This document shows, one piece after another, positions 51,072 through 59,851 of a DNA stretch of 64,000 bases. Position numbers and translations under genes: made by a program. The DNA comes from an uncultured Oscillospiraceae bacterium. GTDB lineage: Bacteria > Bacillota > Clostridia > Oscillospirales > Ruminococcaceae. Positions within the stretch are counted from its first letter, which is position 1, and the number at the start of each line of letters is the position of its first letter. Below the pieces are notes generated by a model, which made no database searches, had not been told where the DNA came from, and saw only the letters and a program-made list of their open reading frames with translations. The stretch lies in assembly GCA_902490585.1 (NCBI GenBank), contig CABUEI010000001.1, positions 62,001-126,000 on the forward strand, given 5' to 3'.

Positions 51072-53887
51072 TAATCTCTGTACTCCTCGGTAACAAACGC
51101 TTCAAATACGTCGCCTTCCTTGATGTCGGTGAACTTTTCAAGCGTGATACCGCACTCGTAGCCTGCGGCTACTTCCTTAACATCGTCCTTGAAACGACGT
51201 AAACCTGCTATCTTGTCAACAGCAACGATTATACCGTCACGGACAACTCTTACCTCGCCGTTTCTCTGTACCTTACCGTCAAGAACATAAGAACCTGCTA
51301 CTATGCCGACGCTTGACAGCTTCATTACCTGTCTTACTTCTACACGGCCTGTATCAACTTCTCTGTACTTGGGAGCAAGCATACCCTTCATGGCTGTCTG
51401 CATTTCTTCGATTGCGTCATAGATTACTCTGTAGAGTCTTATATCTACACCGTCACGCTTTGCGTTTTCGGCAGCGGCAGGGTGAGGTCTTACGTTAAAG
51501 CCAACTATAATAGCACCCGATGCCTTTGCAAGCATAACGTCGCTCTCTGTTACGGCACCTACTGCGCCGTGGATAACTTCTACTCTTACCTCTTCGTTTG
51601 AAAGCTTTGACAGTGACTGTGAAACAGCTTCAACAGAACCCTGTACGTCTGCCTTTACGATGATGGGGAGCTTCTTCATTGAGCCTTCTTCGATCTGCGA
51701 GAACAGATTGTCAAGGCTTACCTTCTTATAGAGCTTGAACTGCTCTTCCTTAGCATCGAACTTTCTCTTTTCAACAAGTTCTCTTGCAAGCTTTTCATCT
51801 TCAACAGCCGCAAAGTCGTCGCCTGCGCTGGGAACTTCCGCAAGACCCATTATCTCAACGGGAACAGAAGGACCGGCTTCCTTTACCGCTTTGCCCTTGT
51901 CGTCACGCATTACACGGACACGTCCTACAGCAGTACCTGCGATAATTGTATCGCCTGTGTGGAGCGTACCTGTCTGTACGAGAACAGTAGCGATAGGACC
52001 TCTGCCCTTATCAATTCTTGCTTCGATAACAACGCCCTTTGCAAGTCTGTCGGGGTTAGCCTTGAGCTCGAGAACGTCTGCTGTGAGGTTTACCATTTCA
52101 AGCAGTTCGTCTATGCCCTCGCCTGTCTTTGCAGATACGGGAACGCAGATAACGTCGCCGCCCCACTCTTCGCATACAAGGCCGTGCTCGGTGAGTTCCT
52201 GCTTTACCTTGTCGGGATTTGCCGCAGGCTTATCCATCTTGTTTATTGCAACGATGATTGAAAGGTTTGCCGCTTTAGCATGGTTGATCGCTTCAACTGT
52301 CTGGGGCATGATACCGTCATCAGCCGCAACAACGAGTATTGCGATATCTGTAGCAAGTGCGCCTCTTGCACGCATAGCTGTGAAAGCTTCGTGTCCGGGA
52401 GTGTCGAGGAATGTAATATCCCTGCCGCCTGCCTTTACTCTGTAAGCACCGATGTGCTGTGTGATACCGCCTGCTTCGCCTGCGGTAACGTTTGCGTTTC
52501 TTATTCTGTCGAGAAGTGATGTCTTACCATGGTCAACGTGACCCATAACAACAACGACAGGTGAACGGGGCTGTAAGTTCTCGTCTGTGTCTTCAATTTC
52601 TTCAAACAGACGCTCTTCGATAGAAACTACAACTTCCTTTGTTACCTTTGCACCGAATTCTTCGGCTACGATACAAGCTGTATCATAGTCTACAGACTGG
52701 TTTATAGTAACCATTACACCGAGTCCGAACAGCTTCTTTATAACGTCAGCCGCTGTAACTTTAAGACGTGATGCGAGCTCGGATACTACTATCTCATCGG
52801 GAACCTGGATTTCAAGCTGTTTCTTTCTTGCCTTTTCAAGTTCAAGACGCTTCAGCTTCTGAACTTCGGTTTCCTTTTTCTTGCTGAACTGCTGTTTGCC
52901 CTTCTGGGACTTCTGGTTTATCTTCTGCTTCTTTGTATAAGCATCGTTCTGTCTTCTGTTGCCGCCCTCGGTAGATGCGATCGTTTCGTACTTCTCGTTA
53001 TACTTATCAAGGTTTACATAGCTGCCTCTTGTATCAACGTGCTTTGTAACCTGCTCGCCTCTCTGTACGGCTTCACCCTTGACGTGCTTTGTCGGAGGTG
53101 CATTTGTCTTGATATTTGCAAGGTCGATAACGGGCTGTGCAGGTGCTGTCTGCTGTGCAGGCTTTGAATCTCTGCGGTCGTTTCTGCCCTGATAGCCGTT
53201 TCTGTTATCGTTTCTTCTGTCATTGTTACGGTCGCCGAACTGCCTGTCGCCACGGTCGTTGTTTCTGTCACCGTAGGGTTTTCTGTCGCCGAACTGTCTG
53301 TCGTTACGGTTACCGTTACGGTCGTTGTTTCTATCGCCGTAAGGCTTTCTGTCGCCCTGCGGTCTGTCATTGCGGTTACCGTTACGGTCATTGTTACGTT
53401 CGCCGTTTCTGTCGCCGTAAGGCTTTCTGTCGTTACGATCGTTTGAAGGCTTTCTGTCTGCAGGCTTGTCGCTCTTTGCTTCGGGCTTTGTTTCTGCCTT
53501 GGGCTCGGGCTTTGCTTCAGCCTTTACTTCCGGCTTTGCCTCTGCCGGCTTAGCCTGCGCCTTTTCTGTCTTTTCCGCCTTATCGTCAGTCTTTGCTGTT
53601 TCCTTTTTGGGCTCGGACTTCTTTTCTGTCTTCTTAGCGGGCTTTTCCTCGGGCTTTTCTTCCTTTTTCTCAGCCTTGGGCTTGCTTGCAGAAGCAAAAT
53701 ACGAATCGAAGTTCTTTACCTGGTTATTCTGAGAATACTTTTCAAGTACAACGGAAAGCTCATCTTCAGAAAGCGAAGCCTGAGATTTCTTCTGTACGCC
53801 GAAATATTCCTGTACGACATCTGTAATGTCATTTGCAGAAATGTTAAGATCCTTTGCCAACTCGTTTACACGATATTTTTTATCCAT
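51071..53887 (-). CDS. infB: Translation initiation factor IF-2
   Basis: The 938-residue GTPase positions initiator tRNA on the 30S subunit. The N-terminus has an IF2_N domain (KYRVNELAKDLNISANDI), then a lysine/glutamate/alanine-rich linker (70-145) and an unusual arginine/asparagine/aspartate repeat tract (about 147-243). A second IF2_N domain lies near 355. The G domain starts near 449 (GHVDHGKTSLLDRIR, DTPGHEAF, NKMDKP), followed by domains II-IV with a C-terminal YECGITLEKFTDIKEGDVFE. It lies between ylxQ and rbfA. Confidence 0.97.
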   Translation of the reverse strand: MDKKYRVNELAKDLNISANDITDVVQEYFGVQKKSQASLSEDELSVVLEKYSQNNQVKNFDSYFASASKPKAEKKEEKPEEKPAKKTEKKSEPKKETAKTDDKAEKTEKAQAKPAEAKPEVKAEAKPEPKAETKPEAKSDKPADRKPSNDRNDRKPYGDRNGERNNDRNGNRNDRPQGDRKPYGDRNNDRNGNRNDRQFGDRKPYGDRNNDRGDRQFGDRNNDRRNDNRNGYQGRNDRRDSKPAQQTAPAQPVIDLANIKTNAPPTKHVKGEAVQRGEQVTKHVDTRGSYVNLDKYNEKYETIASTEGGNRRQNDAYTKKQKINQKSQKGKQQFSKKKETEVQKLKRLELEKARKKQLEIQVPDEIVVSELASRLKVTAADVIKKLFGLGVMVTINQSVDYDTACIVAEEFGAKVTKEVVVSIEERLFEEIEDTDENLQPRSPVVVVMGHVDHGKTSLLDRIRNANVTAGEAGGITQHIGAYRVKAGGRDITFLDTPGHEAFTAMRARGALATDIAILVVAADDGIMPQTVEAINHAKAANLSIIVAINKMDKPAANPDKVKQELTEHGLVCEEWGGDVICVPVSAKTGEGIDELLEMVNLTADVLELKANPDRLAKGVVIEARIDKGRGPIATVLVQTGTLHTGDTIIAGTAVGRVRVMRDDKGKAVKEAGPSVPVEIMGLAEVPSAGDDFAAVEDEKLARELVEKRKFDAKEEQFKLYKKVSLDNLFSQIEEGSMKKLPIIVKADVQGSVEAVSQSLSKLSNEEVRVEVIHGAVGAVTESDVMLAKASGAIIVGFNVRPHPAAAENAKRDGVDIRLYRVIYDAIEEMQTAMKGMLAPKYREVDTGRVEVRQVMKLSSVGIVAGSYVLDGKVQRNGEVRVVRDGIIVAVDKIAGLRRFKDDVKEVAAGYECGITLEKFTDIKEGDVFEAFVTEEYRD

Positions 53888-53946
53888 TCACTGATCCCCT
53901 TTTTTATGTCAGATTTAGTATTGTATATATAAATCGGGCCAACCGC

Positions 53947-54249
53947 TTATTTCCCTGTAAGGCTCTTGTATAAACCCTCATCGAGAACGGCAAGCACTCC
54001 TGTGCGTTTTCCGAGGACGGTTTTGATTTCATCCATCGTACATTCGCACTGTGACAGCTTCACGCTGTACTTATCGCAGAAAAAGTGCATTTCTTTCTGC
54101 GTTTTCTCCGAAACGTCACTTGCAAGAATAACTCCCGCAATTTTTGATTTCGGATTTTTAAGTTCCTCGCAGACGGGGTCGAAACCGTGTATCAAACGTC
54201 CCGACTTTCTGCAAAGACCGAGTGTGCTTAAAAAATTCATTGCCGTCAC
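53947..54249 (-). CDS. ylxQ: L7Ae/L30e-family RNA-binding protein YlxQ
   Basis: The 100-residue protein has the L7Ae fold pattern: FLSTLGLCRKSGRLIHGFDPVCEEL, KIAGVILASDVSEKTQKEM and VLGKRTGVLAVLDEGLYKSL. It binds K-turn RNA in related proteins. It overlaps ylxR by four bases (ATGA), and sits at its conserved place between ylxR and infB. Confidence 0.9.
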   Translation of the reverse strand: MTAMNFLSTLGLCRKSGRLIHGFDPVCEELKNPKSKIAGVILASDVSEKTQKEMHFFCDKYSVKLSQCECTMDEIKTVLGKRTGVLAVLDEGLYKSLTGK

Positions 54250-54521
54250 TCACCGTCGCTTTCTTCAATGCTTTTCAGCAGTTCGAGATATATCTCCTGC
54301 GGTACGGCGCATTTAAGAGAACGTTCAAGTCCTCTCTTCTTCTGTGCCGCCTCAAGACAGCTGCGGCTCTTGCAGACGTACACGCCACGTCCCGATTTCT
54401 TGCCCGTAAAGTCGAGCATGAATTCTCCCTCGGGTGTGTGAACTACTCTGACAAGCTGTTTTTTGTCTTTCATCTCGTCACAGCCTGCACATTTTCTCAT
54501 TGGTGTCTTTTTTACTGCCAA
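54246..54521 (-). CDS. ylxR: YlxR (DUF448) RNA-binding protein
   Basis: The protein of about 91 residues has KKTPMRKCAGCDEMKDKKQLVRVV (the RxCxxC motif), DFTGKKSGRGVYVCKS and CLEAAQKKRGLERSLK, all diagnostic of YlxR. The TTG at 54521 is preferred because AAAGGAAG precedes it at the right distance and the protein then starts like other YlxRs; an in-frame ATG at 54539 lacks a ribosome site. Confidence 0.9.
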   Translation of the reverse strand: MAVKKTPMRKCAGCDEMKDKKQLVRVVHTPEGEFMLDFTGKKSGRGVYVCKSRSCLEAAQKKRGLERSLKCAVPQEIYLELLKSIEESDGE

Positions 54522-54551
54522 AGCGACTCTTCCTTTCATAAAGGCGGTTTA

Positions 54552-55661
54552 TTACTCTGCCTGAGCTTCTTCCTCAGCCTTATCCTGCTTGCTTTCTATT
54601 CCTTCATAGAAACCGCTTTCGGGACGGATATCTATCTTGAAGCCTGTGAGCTTTGCGGCAAGCTTTGCATTCTGACCCTTGTTACCGATAGCAAGTGAAA
54701 GCTGATTATCGGGAACGATAGCTGTGCAAGCCTTTACTTCGGGGTCGGGTATCTCTACTCTGATAACATCACTGGGCTTGAGTGCCTGTGCGATGAACTC
54801 CTCGGGCTTTTCGCTGTAGAATACAACGTCCATCTTTTCGCCGCCGAGCTCTGCACATACCTTGCTGATACGCTGTCTGCCGGGTCCTATGCAAGCGCCG
54901 AGTGCGTCAACGTCGGGGTTGTTGCTGATAACGGCGATCTTTGAACGTGAACCTGCTTCACGGCTGATAGCCTTTATCTCAACGGTACCGTCGTATATTT
55001 CGGGAACTTCGCTTTCAAACAGACGCTTTACGAGTTCTTTGTTAACTCTTGAAATCTTCAGTGTGGGTCTGTGGTCTGTTGCGGAAACGCCGGAAACATA
55101 AACCTTTACCATATCGCCGGGCTTTAAAACTTCGCCGGGGATCTGCTCACTTCTGAACAGAGGTACTTCATTACCATTGAGGTTTACCGTTGCGTTGCCT
55201 GTTCTGGGCTCGGTTTTAAGTACTGTAACGGTAACTGCCTCGTCCTGAAGTCCGCCCCACTGTGCTACGAGCTGTTCACGCTCGATTTCTTTAAGTCCCT
55301 GCTTTATAACCTGCTTTGCTGTCTGTGCGGCAATTCTGCCGAAATGCTGTGTATCGAGCTTTATTGCCACGATATCACCGTATTCAAGCTTTCTGCGTGT
55401 GTGAGTCTTGGCTTCTTCCATTGAAATCTGGTTTGCACTGTCCTCAACCTCTTCGGCAACTTCTTTCTGGATTGCCACGTCGAACTTGCCCTTTGTGATA
55501 TCAATATCGAACTTGATATTCTCACTTCTGGGATATTCCTTCTTGATAGCGATAACGAGTGCTGTCTGAATCTTCTCTATCAGTACAGCAGGGTCAATCC
55601 CTTTCTCCTTTGCAAGCAATGTCAGAGCCTCAAAAAGCTCCGTTGTGTTGCTGTTAGCCAT
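54552..55661 (-). CDS. nusA: Transcription termination/antitermination factor NusA
   Basis: The 369-residue NusA has the N-terminal RNA polymerase-binding domain (ELFEALTLLAKEKGIDPAVLIEKIQTALVIA), an S1 domain (GTVTVLKTEPRTGNATVNL region, GDMVKVYVSGV), and KH1/KH2 (RKI-type motifs AREAGSRSKIAV, GACIGPGRQRISKVCAEL, LSLAIGNKGQNAKLAAKLTGFKIDI). It lacks the C-terminal repeats of proteobacterial NusA, as usual in Firmicutes. CGGAGG precedes the start. Confidence 0.96.
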   Translation of the reverse strand: MANSNTTELFEALTLLAKEKGIDPAVLIEKIQTALVIAIKKEYPRSENIKFDIDITKGKFDVAIQKEVAEEVEDSANQISMEEAKTHTRRKLEYGDIVAIKLDTQHFGRIAAQTAKQVIKQGLKEIEREQLVAQWGGLQDEAVTVTVLKTEPRTGNATVNLNGNEVPLFRSEQIPGEVLKPGDMVKVYVSGVSATDHRPTLKISRVNKELVKRLFESEVPEIYDGTVEIKAISREAGSRSKIAVISNNPDVDALGACIGPGRQRISKVCAELGGEKMDVVFYSEKPEEFIAQALKPSDVIRVEIPDPEVKACTAIVPDNQLSLAIGNKGQNAKLAAKLTGFKIDIRPESGFYEGIESKQDKAEEEAQAE

Positions 55662-55689
55662 TTTTAATAATTCCTCCGTTAATTATTTT

Positions 55690-56181
55690 TTATGCGTCAA
55701 GGGCTATTCTTCTGCACTTGGCGGTATTGAACTTCATATCGCCGTCTTCTGTCTGTACAGTAAACTCGCCCGAATTTTCGTCATAATCTGCAAGAGTGCC
55801 TGCATAATAAGCTGTCTTGCCGTTTTCGTCACGCACCGTAACCTTGATACGTTCGCCCTTCATCTTCACAAAGTGGAAAGGCTTTCTCAGCTGTCTGTCA
55901 AGTCCGGGTGAACCCACCTCGAACACATCTACAAGGTCGATACACGGCAGTGTGTCAACCGCCTTATTGAGCGGTTCCGTTATCTCCTCGCACTCGGTAT
56001 CGTCAATACCGCCGTCCGCTTTGTCAAAGAGCACCTTGAGATACCACATCGCACCCTCTTTTTCAAAGATAACATCCCACAGCTCGTAGCCGTACCGGTC
56101 AATTATCGGCAGAACTTTCTGCTCGGTAAGCCGCTCGACTGTTTCAGCCTGATTTTTCTTGCCGCCTTTTTCTTTCGGCAC
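55690..56181 (-). CDS. rimP: Ribosome maturation factor RimP
   Basis: The 163-residue protein assists 30S assembly. After a basic 10-residue start, it has VLPIIDRYGYELWDVIFEKEGAMWYLKVLFDK, DDTECEEITEPLNKAVDT, VDVFEVGSPGLDRQLRKPFHF and a C-terminal SH3-like domain. The start is GTG 56181 after AAAGGGGG. It is the first gene of the nine-gene operon. Confidence 0.94.
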   Translation of the reverse strand: MPKEKGGKKNQAETVERLTEQKVLPIIDRYGYELWDVIFEKEGAMWYLKVLFDKADGGIDDTECEEITEPLNKAVDTLPCIDLVDVFEVGSPGLDRQLRKPFHFVKMKGERIKVTVRDENGKTAYYAGTLADYDENSGEFTVQTEDGDMKFNTAKCRRIALDA

Positions 56182-56230
56182 TTTGAAAGCCCCCTTTCAG
56201 ACAAGAGCTGTAAAAAGCCCTATATATAAG

Positions 56231-56259
56231 CTAAAGACCGAGATGAACTCAGTCTTTAG
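56231..56259 (-). other. Leader hairpin of the rimP operon
   Basis: CTAAAGAC-x-GAG and CTC-x-GTCTTTAG form an 11-pair stem with one mismatch in the 95-nt untranslated leader. A T-rich stretch (CTTATATA, then CTTTTTAC) follows; it could be an attenuator. Confidence 0.5.
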
Positions 56260-56282
56260 CCTACCATATTCTACTTTAAGTA

Positions 56283-56311
56283 AGTATATCACACATTATG
56301 CCCGTTGTCAA
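56283..56311 (-). promoter_or_regulatory. Promoter of the rimP-nusA-infB-ribF operon
   Basis: Minus-strand TTGACA (56306-56311), 17-bp spacer, TATACT (56283-56288). This is a near-consensus promoter about 100 bp upstream of the rimP GTG. Confidence 0.82.
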
Positions 56312-56366
56312 GCAAAATTACGTTAATTTACCGTAAACAAGCCGTTTTTCGATGTTTTCGGTGATT

Positions 56367-57725
56367 TTAATCAATTTTCTTGTGACAGATACGACATTTT
56401 CCTGCTTTTTTAGCCTTATAGAGCTGTTCATCGGCTTCATCGAAATACTGCGAATAGTCTATGTTGTTGCTTTCGCTCCACGCTATGCCGATACTGCACT
56501 TTATATCATACAGTTTGCCGTTTATCTCGGTGTTTCTGACTGTTTTCAGAAAATCCTCGAAATTATCGACAATCACCGATTCGTTTACCGCTCTTGCGAA
56601 TACGATAAATTCATCACCGCCGAATCTGCCGATAACGAAATTCGGGAATTTCTTTGAAAGCGACTTTCCGACCGCCCTGAGCACATCATCACCGAAGCTG
56701 TGTCCGTAAGTATCGTTGAACGCCTTGAAATCGTCAATATCGAGCATTACGAAGAAACTCTTTGCACCCGTCTTTTCATCAATGAGCCGCTGTATGTGGT
56801 TTGTTATAGCCAGCTTATTGAGAAGCCCGGTTGTGCTGTCAAGCTCGACAAGCCGTGTCATTCTCTGGTGTTCACGCTTTTCATCATCAATATCGTGTGT
56901 TCTTCCGAGAACCTTTACGACCTTGCCGCTTGCGTCCGCAACGCTCGAATAATAAGTTCTTACCCAGCGGTAACTGTTCTGGTCGATTATCGTTGACCTG
57001 TAATCGAGTATCATACAGCTCACAGGTTCTTTGCAGGCGGCTTTAAGTGCCTTATAGAACTTCAGTGCATCCTCGGGGTAAACTATCTTGGTACGCTTTG
57101 ATACCTCCGTATAATTGCTTATGGCACGGTCAGCCGCATCGGGTTTGCCGTTACTGTACGAGAATGTCATTATATCATTCGGAACGTCATATTCAAAGGT
57201 AACCGCATTGGACGTTGCCTCTAGTATACGATAACGCTCTACATTAACCGCATTTTCGTATTCGGCAAGTTTTCTGCTTGTGATATCCTGCACAATTGCA
57301 AGAAATACAGGGTGTTCGCTTTCTATAAAATCAACCAGCTTCGCCTTGACAAGCACCCATATATCACTGCCGTCATAACGTCTGCCCTTACATTCGGCAT
57401 AGAACGTTTCACCCGTCTGTGCCGAACGGAATCCTTTTTCAAATATAAGCTGCGCCGATTCGCCGTAAAGCGACGAGGTAACACTGTCGGCATACTGCTT
57501 GTACTGTTCCTTTGTGTAGCCTACCATATCATAATACTGCTCATTGAAGTAAAGCGACCTTACTTTATCGGGACATAGCTCATATATAGCTACACCGCAC
57601 ATAAGGTGGTCAAGCATGGTAGAGCATATCGTTTCCCAGTCGTGACCCGGCTTGAAACGGTTCTTCAGTTCGCTCATATCCCTGTTTACTGGTTCAATCA
57701 TTGCGGCGCAATTGTTTTCAGCCAT
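56367..57725 (-). CDS. PAS-GGDEF diguanylate cyclase
   Basis: The 452-residue cytoplasmic protein has two PAS-like sensor domains (about 35-155 and 165-285: MVGYTKEQYKQYADSV, and the PAC segment YRWVRTYYSSVADASGKVVKVLGRTHDID). A C-terminal GGDEF domain follows with LDIDDFKAFNDTYGHSFGDDVL and the intact active site RFGGDEFIVFAR. It should make cyclic di-GMP in response to an unknown signal. It lies downstream of an EAL-like/HDOD gene on the same strand with an 81-bp gap. Confidence 0.92.
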   Translation of the reverse strand: MAENNCAAMIEPVNRDMSELKNRFKPGHDWETICSTMLDHLMCGVAIYELCPDKVRSLYFNEQYYDMVGYTKEQYKQYADSVTSSLYGESAQLIFEKGFRSAQTGETFYAECKGRRYDGSDIWVLVKAKLVDFIESEHPVFLAIVQDITSRKLAEYENAVNVERYRILEATSNAVTFEYDVPNDIMTFSYSNGKPDAADRAISNYTEVSKRTKIVYPEDALKFYKALKAACKEPVSCMILDYRSTIIDQNSYRWVRTYYSSVADASGKVVKVLGRTHDIDDEKREHQRMTRLVELDSTTGLLNKLAITNHIQRLIDEKTGAKSFFVMLDIDDFKAFNDTYGHSFGDDVLRAVGKSLSKKFPNFVIGRFGGDEFIVFARAVNESVIVDNFEDFLKTVRNTEINGKLYDIKCSIGIAWSESNNIDYSQYFDEADEQLYKAKKAGKCRICHKKID

Positions 57726-57806
57726 AGTACCTCTCCGTTATCAAGTTAATTTATGTATTGTTCTGCCAATCATTAATAAAGCCGCTTTACAGCAGCTTAT
57801 GAAATC

Positions 57807-59027
57807 TTAACTGATATAAAACTGCTGCATGAATCTTACGCACTGAACATATTCATTTGCAAGCTGTTGTGCGTCTACATTGTACTTTTTAACGAACTCC
57901 TCAACCTTATCCCAGTTTGCGTGCTCATAATCGACTACAAGTCTGAACACATCTCCGAACAATCCGTCCGCACCGAGCAGACCGTTCTTTATCTCATCGG
58001 TTACGGGAAGTTCCTTCATTACGTTTCCGATATCACGCTCATCCGTGGTACCTGCAACGACTGACATAAGTCCCATGAGGTACATTTCTTTCCTGTGTAT
58101 GTACTGACCGGGCATTACTTTTGAGATACTCTCGCAGAATTTCGCCCTGAACAGTGCAAGACGTATAAGCTCATCGGGAGTATCTTTCTGAAGTCTTTGC
58201 AGTCCGACAAGATATATCCATTCTTTCAGCTTTTCAAAGCCGAGCAGGACAAGCGCCTGATGAATTGTCGAAATCTTGTTGCCGGTGCTTCCGTACATGA
58301 CGTTAATAAGTCTTAATAATCTTATCGTCAGTACAACGTCAGTGGAAATTACCGCCGCTATCTCTTCATAGTCGGGGTCGGGCGAATACACAAGTCCGAG
58401 TATATGCAGGAATGTCTTTGCCATGGGCGTATTCGTCCTGTGTGTCATAAGCAGAGGCTTTGCAAAGAAATATCCCTGCATATATGTACAGCCGAGCCTT
58501 TTGGCATATTCCACCTCGAGCTGAGTTTCCACCTTTTCGGCAAGCATTATCTTATTATATGTAATACACTTTTCCGCTGTGCGTTCCACTGCCTCACGGG
58601 AGGTATGGAAGTCAAGCTTTACTATGTCCGCAAGCTCAAACAGCGCTTTTGTATTCTCACCGTACTCATAGTCGTCAAGAGCGAGGATATAGCCCATCTT
58701 TTTAAGCTCTATGCAACGTCTTACTATTTCTGCATCCGCCATAACGCTTTCAAGCAGTTCAACTACAAGAATATCGCTTGAAATCATCTTCGGCACGCCT
58801 CTTTTTATGAGGTTTCCCGTAAAATTGACAAATGCTTTCTTTCCGCCGAGGACACTTGTAATATTATCGACAAAAAATGCGTTATTGATAACGTCTGCGG
58901 TGCTTACATCACCGTTATTTCCCGTATATGCGTTGACTCCGGGCTGATTTCTGTAAAGCAGTTCATAGCCGTATGTATTATTATTCACATCGAGTATGGG
59001 CTGACGTGCAAAAAATACGTTCTCCAC
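57807..59027 (-). CDS. EAL-like/HDOD signalling protein (YuxH type)
   Basis: The 406-residue protein combines a degenerate EAL domain (FFARQPILDVNNNTYGYELLYR, LALDDYEYGEN in place of the catalytic DDFGTG, KLDFH, AEKVETQ) with a C-terminal HDOD domain (EEIAAVISTDVVLTIRLLRLINV, HQALVLLGFEKLKEWI). YuxH-type proteins usually lack phosphodiesterase activity and act as signalling adaptors. The start is GTG 59027 after GGAGAGA. It sits upstream of a GGDEF gene, so both may belong to one cyclic di-GMP circuit. Confidence 0.9.
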   Translation of the reverse strand: MENVFFARQPILDVNNNTYGYELLYRNQPGVNAYTGNNGDVSTADVINNAFFVDNITSVLGGKKAFVNFTGNLIKRGVPKMISSDILVVELLESVMADAEIVRRCIELKKMGYILALDDYEYGENTKALFELADIVKLDFHTSREAVERTAEKCITYNKIMLAEKVETQLEVEYAKRLGCTYMQGYFFAKPLLMTHRTNTPMAKTFLHILGLVYSPDPDYEEIAAVISTDVVLTIRLLRLINVMYGSTGNKISTIHQALVLLGFEKLKEWIYLVGLQRLQKDTPDELIRLALFRAKFCESISKVMPGQYIHRKEMYLMGLMSVVAGTTDERDIGNVMKELPVTDEIKNGLLGADGLFGDVFRLVVDYEHANWDKVEEFVKKYNVDAQQLANEYVQCVRFMQQFYIS

Positions 59028-59062
59028 AGAGATCTCTCCTTCGCTTTAATCCTTATTTAGTA

Positions 59063-59091
59063 ATTTTACATTATTTCACGCATAAAGTCAA
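59063..59091 (-). promoter_or_regulatory. Promoter of the EAL-like/HDOD gene
   Basis: Minus-strand TTGACT (59086-59091), 17-bp spacer, TAAAAT (59063-59068). The stretch 59092-59249 upstream is AT-rich with no gene. Confidence 0.75.
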
Positions 59092-59249
59092 CAATAATAC
59101 CTAATTTTCTTCTTTAATACAGAGTTTTTTGTAACTTTATACAAAAAATATGAAATATTTCACACGTTTCAGCTTACAGCTTTTTCTACTTTTTCATTAA
59201 ATTGCTTTGCAAAAACTCAGATAATATTTATTTACTTACACGGTATATA

Positions 59250-59282
59250 AAAGCGGCACACCTTCTCAAAGGCATACCGCTT
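59250..59282 (-). repeat. 33-bp direct repeat, left copy; also a terminator hairpin
   Basis: The sequence from AAAGCGGCACACC to CATACCGCTT is identical to 59803-59835. On the minus strand it folds into a 14-bp stem (AAGCGG...CCTT/AAGG...CCGCTT with wobble pairs) and is followed here by TTTTATA, a working terminator. Confidence 0.9.
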
Positions 59283-59802
59283 CAGCTTGTAGAAAAAGTC
59301 TGTTTTTTATAAGATAATGCGAATTCTCTATCCCTATAAGAACGCTTTGTGGGCTTTGCGTCCTGCAAAGCCTTTGGGCGTTCTATCTCGGCATCCTTGC
59401 CGAAACCCCAAACCCCTTCCCTGTGGTGAAGGGCTGTGTATGCTTGGTTGGCTCTGCATCGTGCAGAGCCTTTTGGCATACACGCCTGGCATCCGTGCAG
59501 GGGCTATTTTGCTGGGGCTACCGCCCCTAGTCCAAGCAAGGATGCTTGCAGTCAGCCACACAAAGCCACTATGCAAGGACGCATAATGACAGCCACACAA
59601 AGCCGTTGCACGATGCAACGGCACAAATGGCTGTCAATGCACAGATGCAGTGGCACAAATGGCTGACGACCTGTACGGGGGCTACGCCCCAAAGCAAGGA
59701 TGCTTTGGTTGCTTGCCAAAAGTTTTGCACGATGCAAAACCAGCAGAGCAAGCAACACTCGACACCCCATTTTCAGAAAATACAAAGGTTTATCGACAGA
59801 CT
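59283..59802. mobile_element. 520-bp non-coding hairpin-array element
   Basis: This G+C-rich insert lies in an AT-rich intergenic space. It holds at least four short perfect hairpins sharing a TGCA core: GGCTTTGC/GCAAAGCC (59352-59372), GGCTCTGCA/TGCAGAGCC (59450-59470), GCCGTTGCA/TGCAACGGC (59602-59622) and GTTTTGCA/TGCAAAAC (59722-59740), three of them with 3-base TCG or CGA loops. There are also GGGGCTACCGCCCC and GGGGGCTACGCCCC, a doubled CAGCCACACAAAGCC and a doubled GGCACAAATGGCTG. No credible coding frame exists. The flanking 33-bp direct repeats and a relative at 16565-16643 suggest a mobile or recombined repeat. Confidence 0.55.
59722..59802 (+). repeat. Interspersed repeat, copy 2 (first copy at 16565-16643)
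   Basis: This is the right end of the hairpin element. It shares CCAGCAGAGCAAG, AACACTCGACACCC and GGTTTATCGACAG with the copy near 16.6 kb. Confidence 0.7.
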
Positions 59803-59835
59803 AAAGCGGCACACCTTCTCAAAGGCATACCGCTT
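59803..59835 (-). repeat. 33-bp direct repeat, right copy
   Basis: Identical to 59250-59282. It lies 16 bp beyond the stop of the RNA methyltransferase gene, where a terminator belongs, but its T-run is interrupted (TTTAG) by the element. Confidence 0.9.
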
Positions 59836-59851
59836 GATAATAATTGCGTTA

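Noticed and set aside
53137..53553. Repetitive Arg/Cys-rich open frame on the plus strand over infB.
   Set aside because: It is the antisense shadow of the IF-2 repeat tract with no ribosome site or plausible protein.
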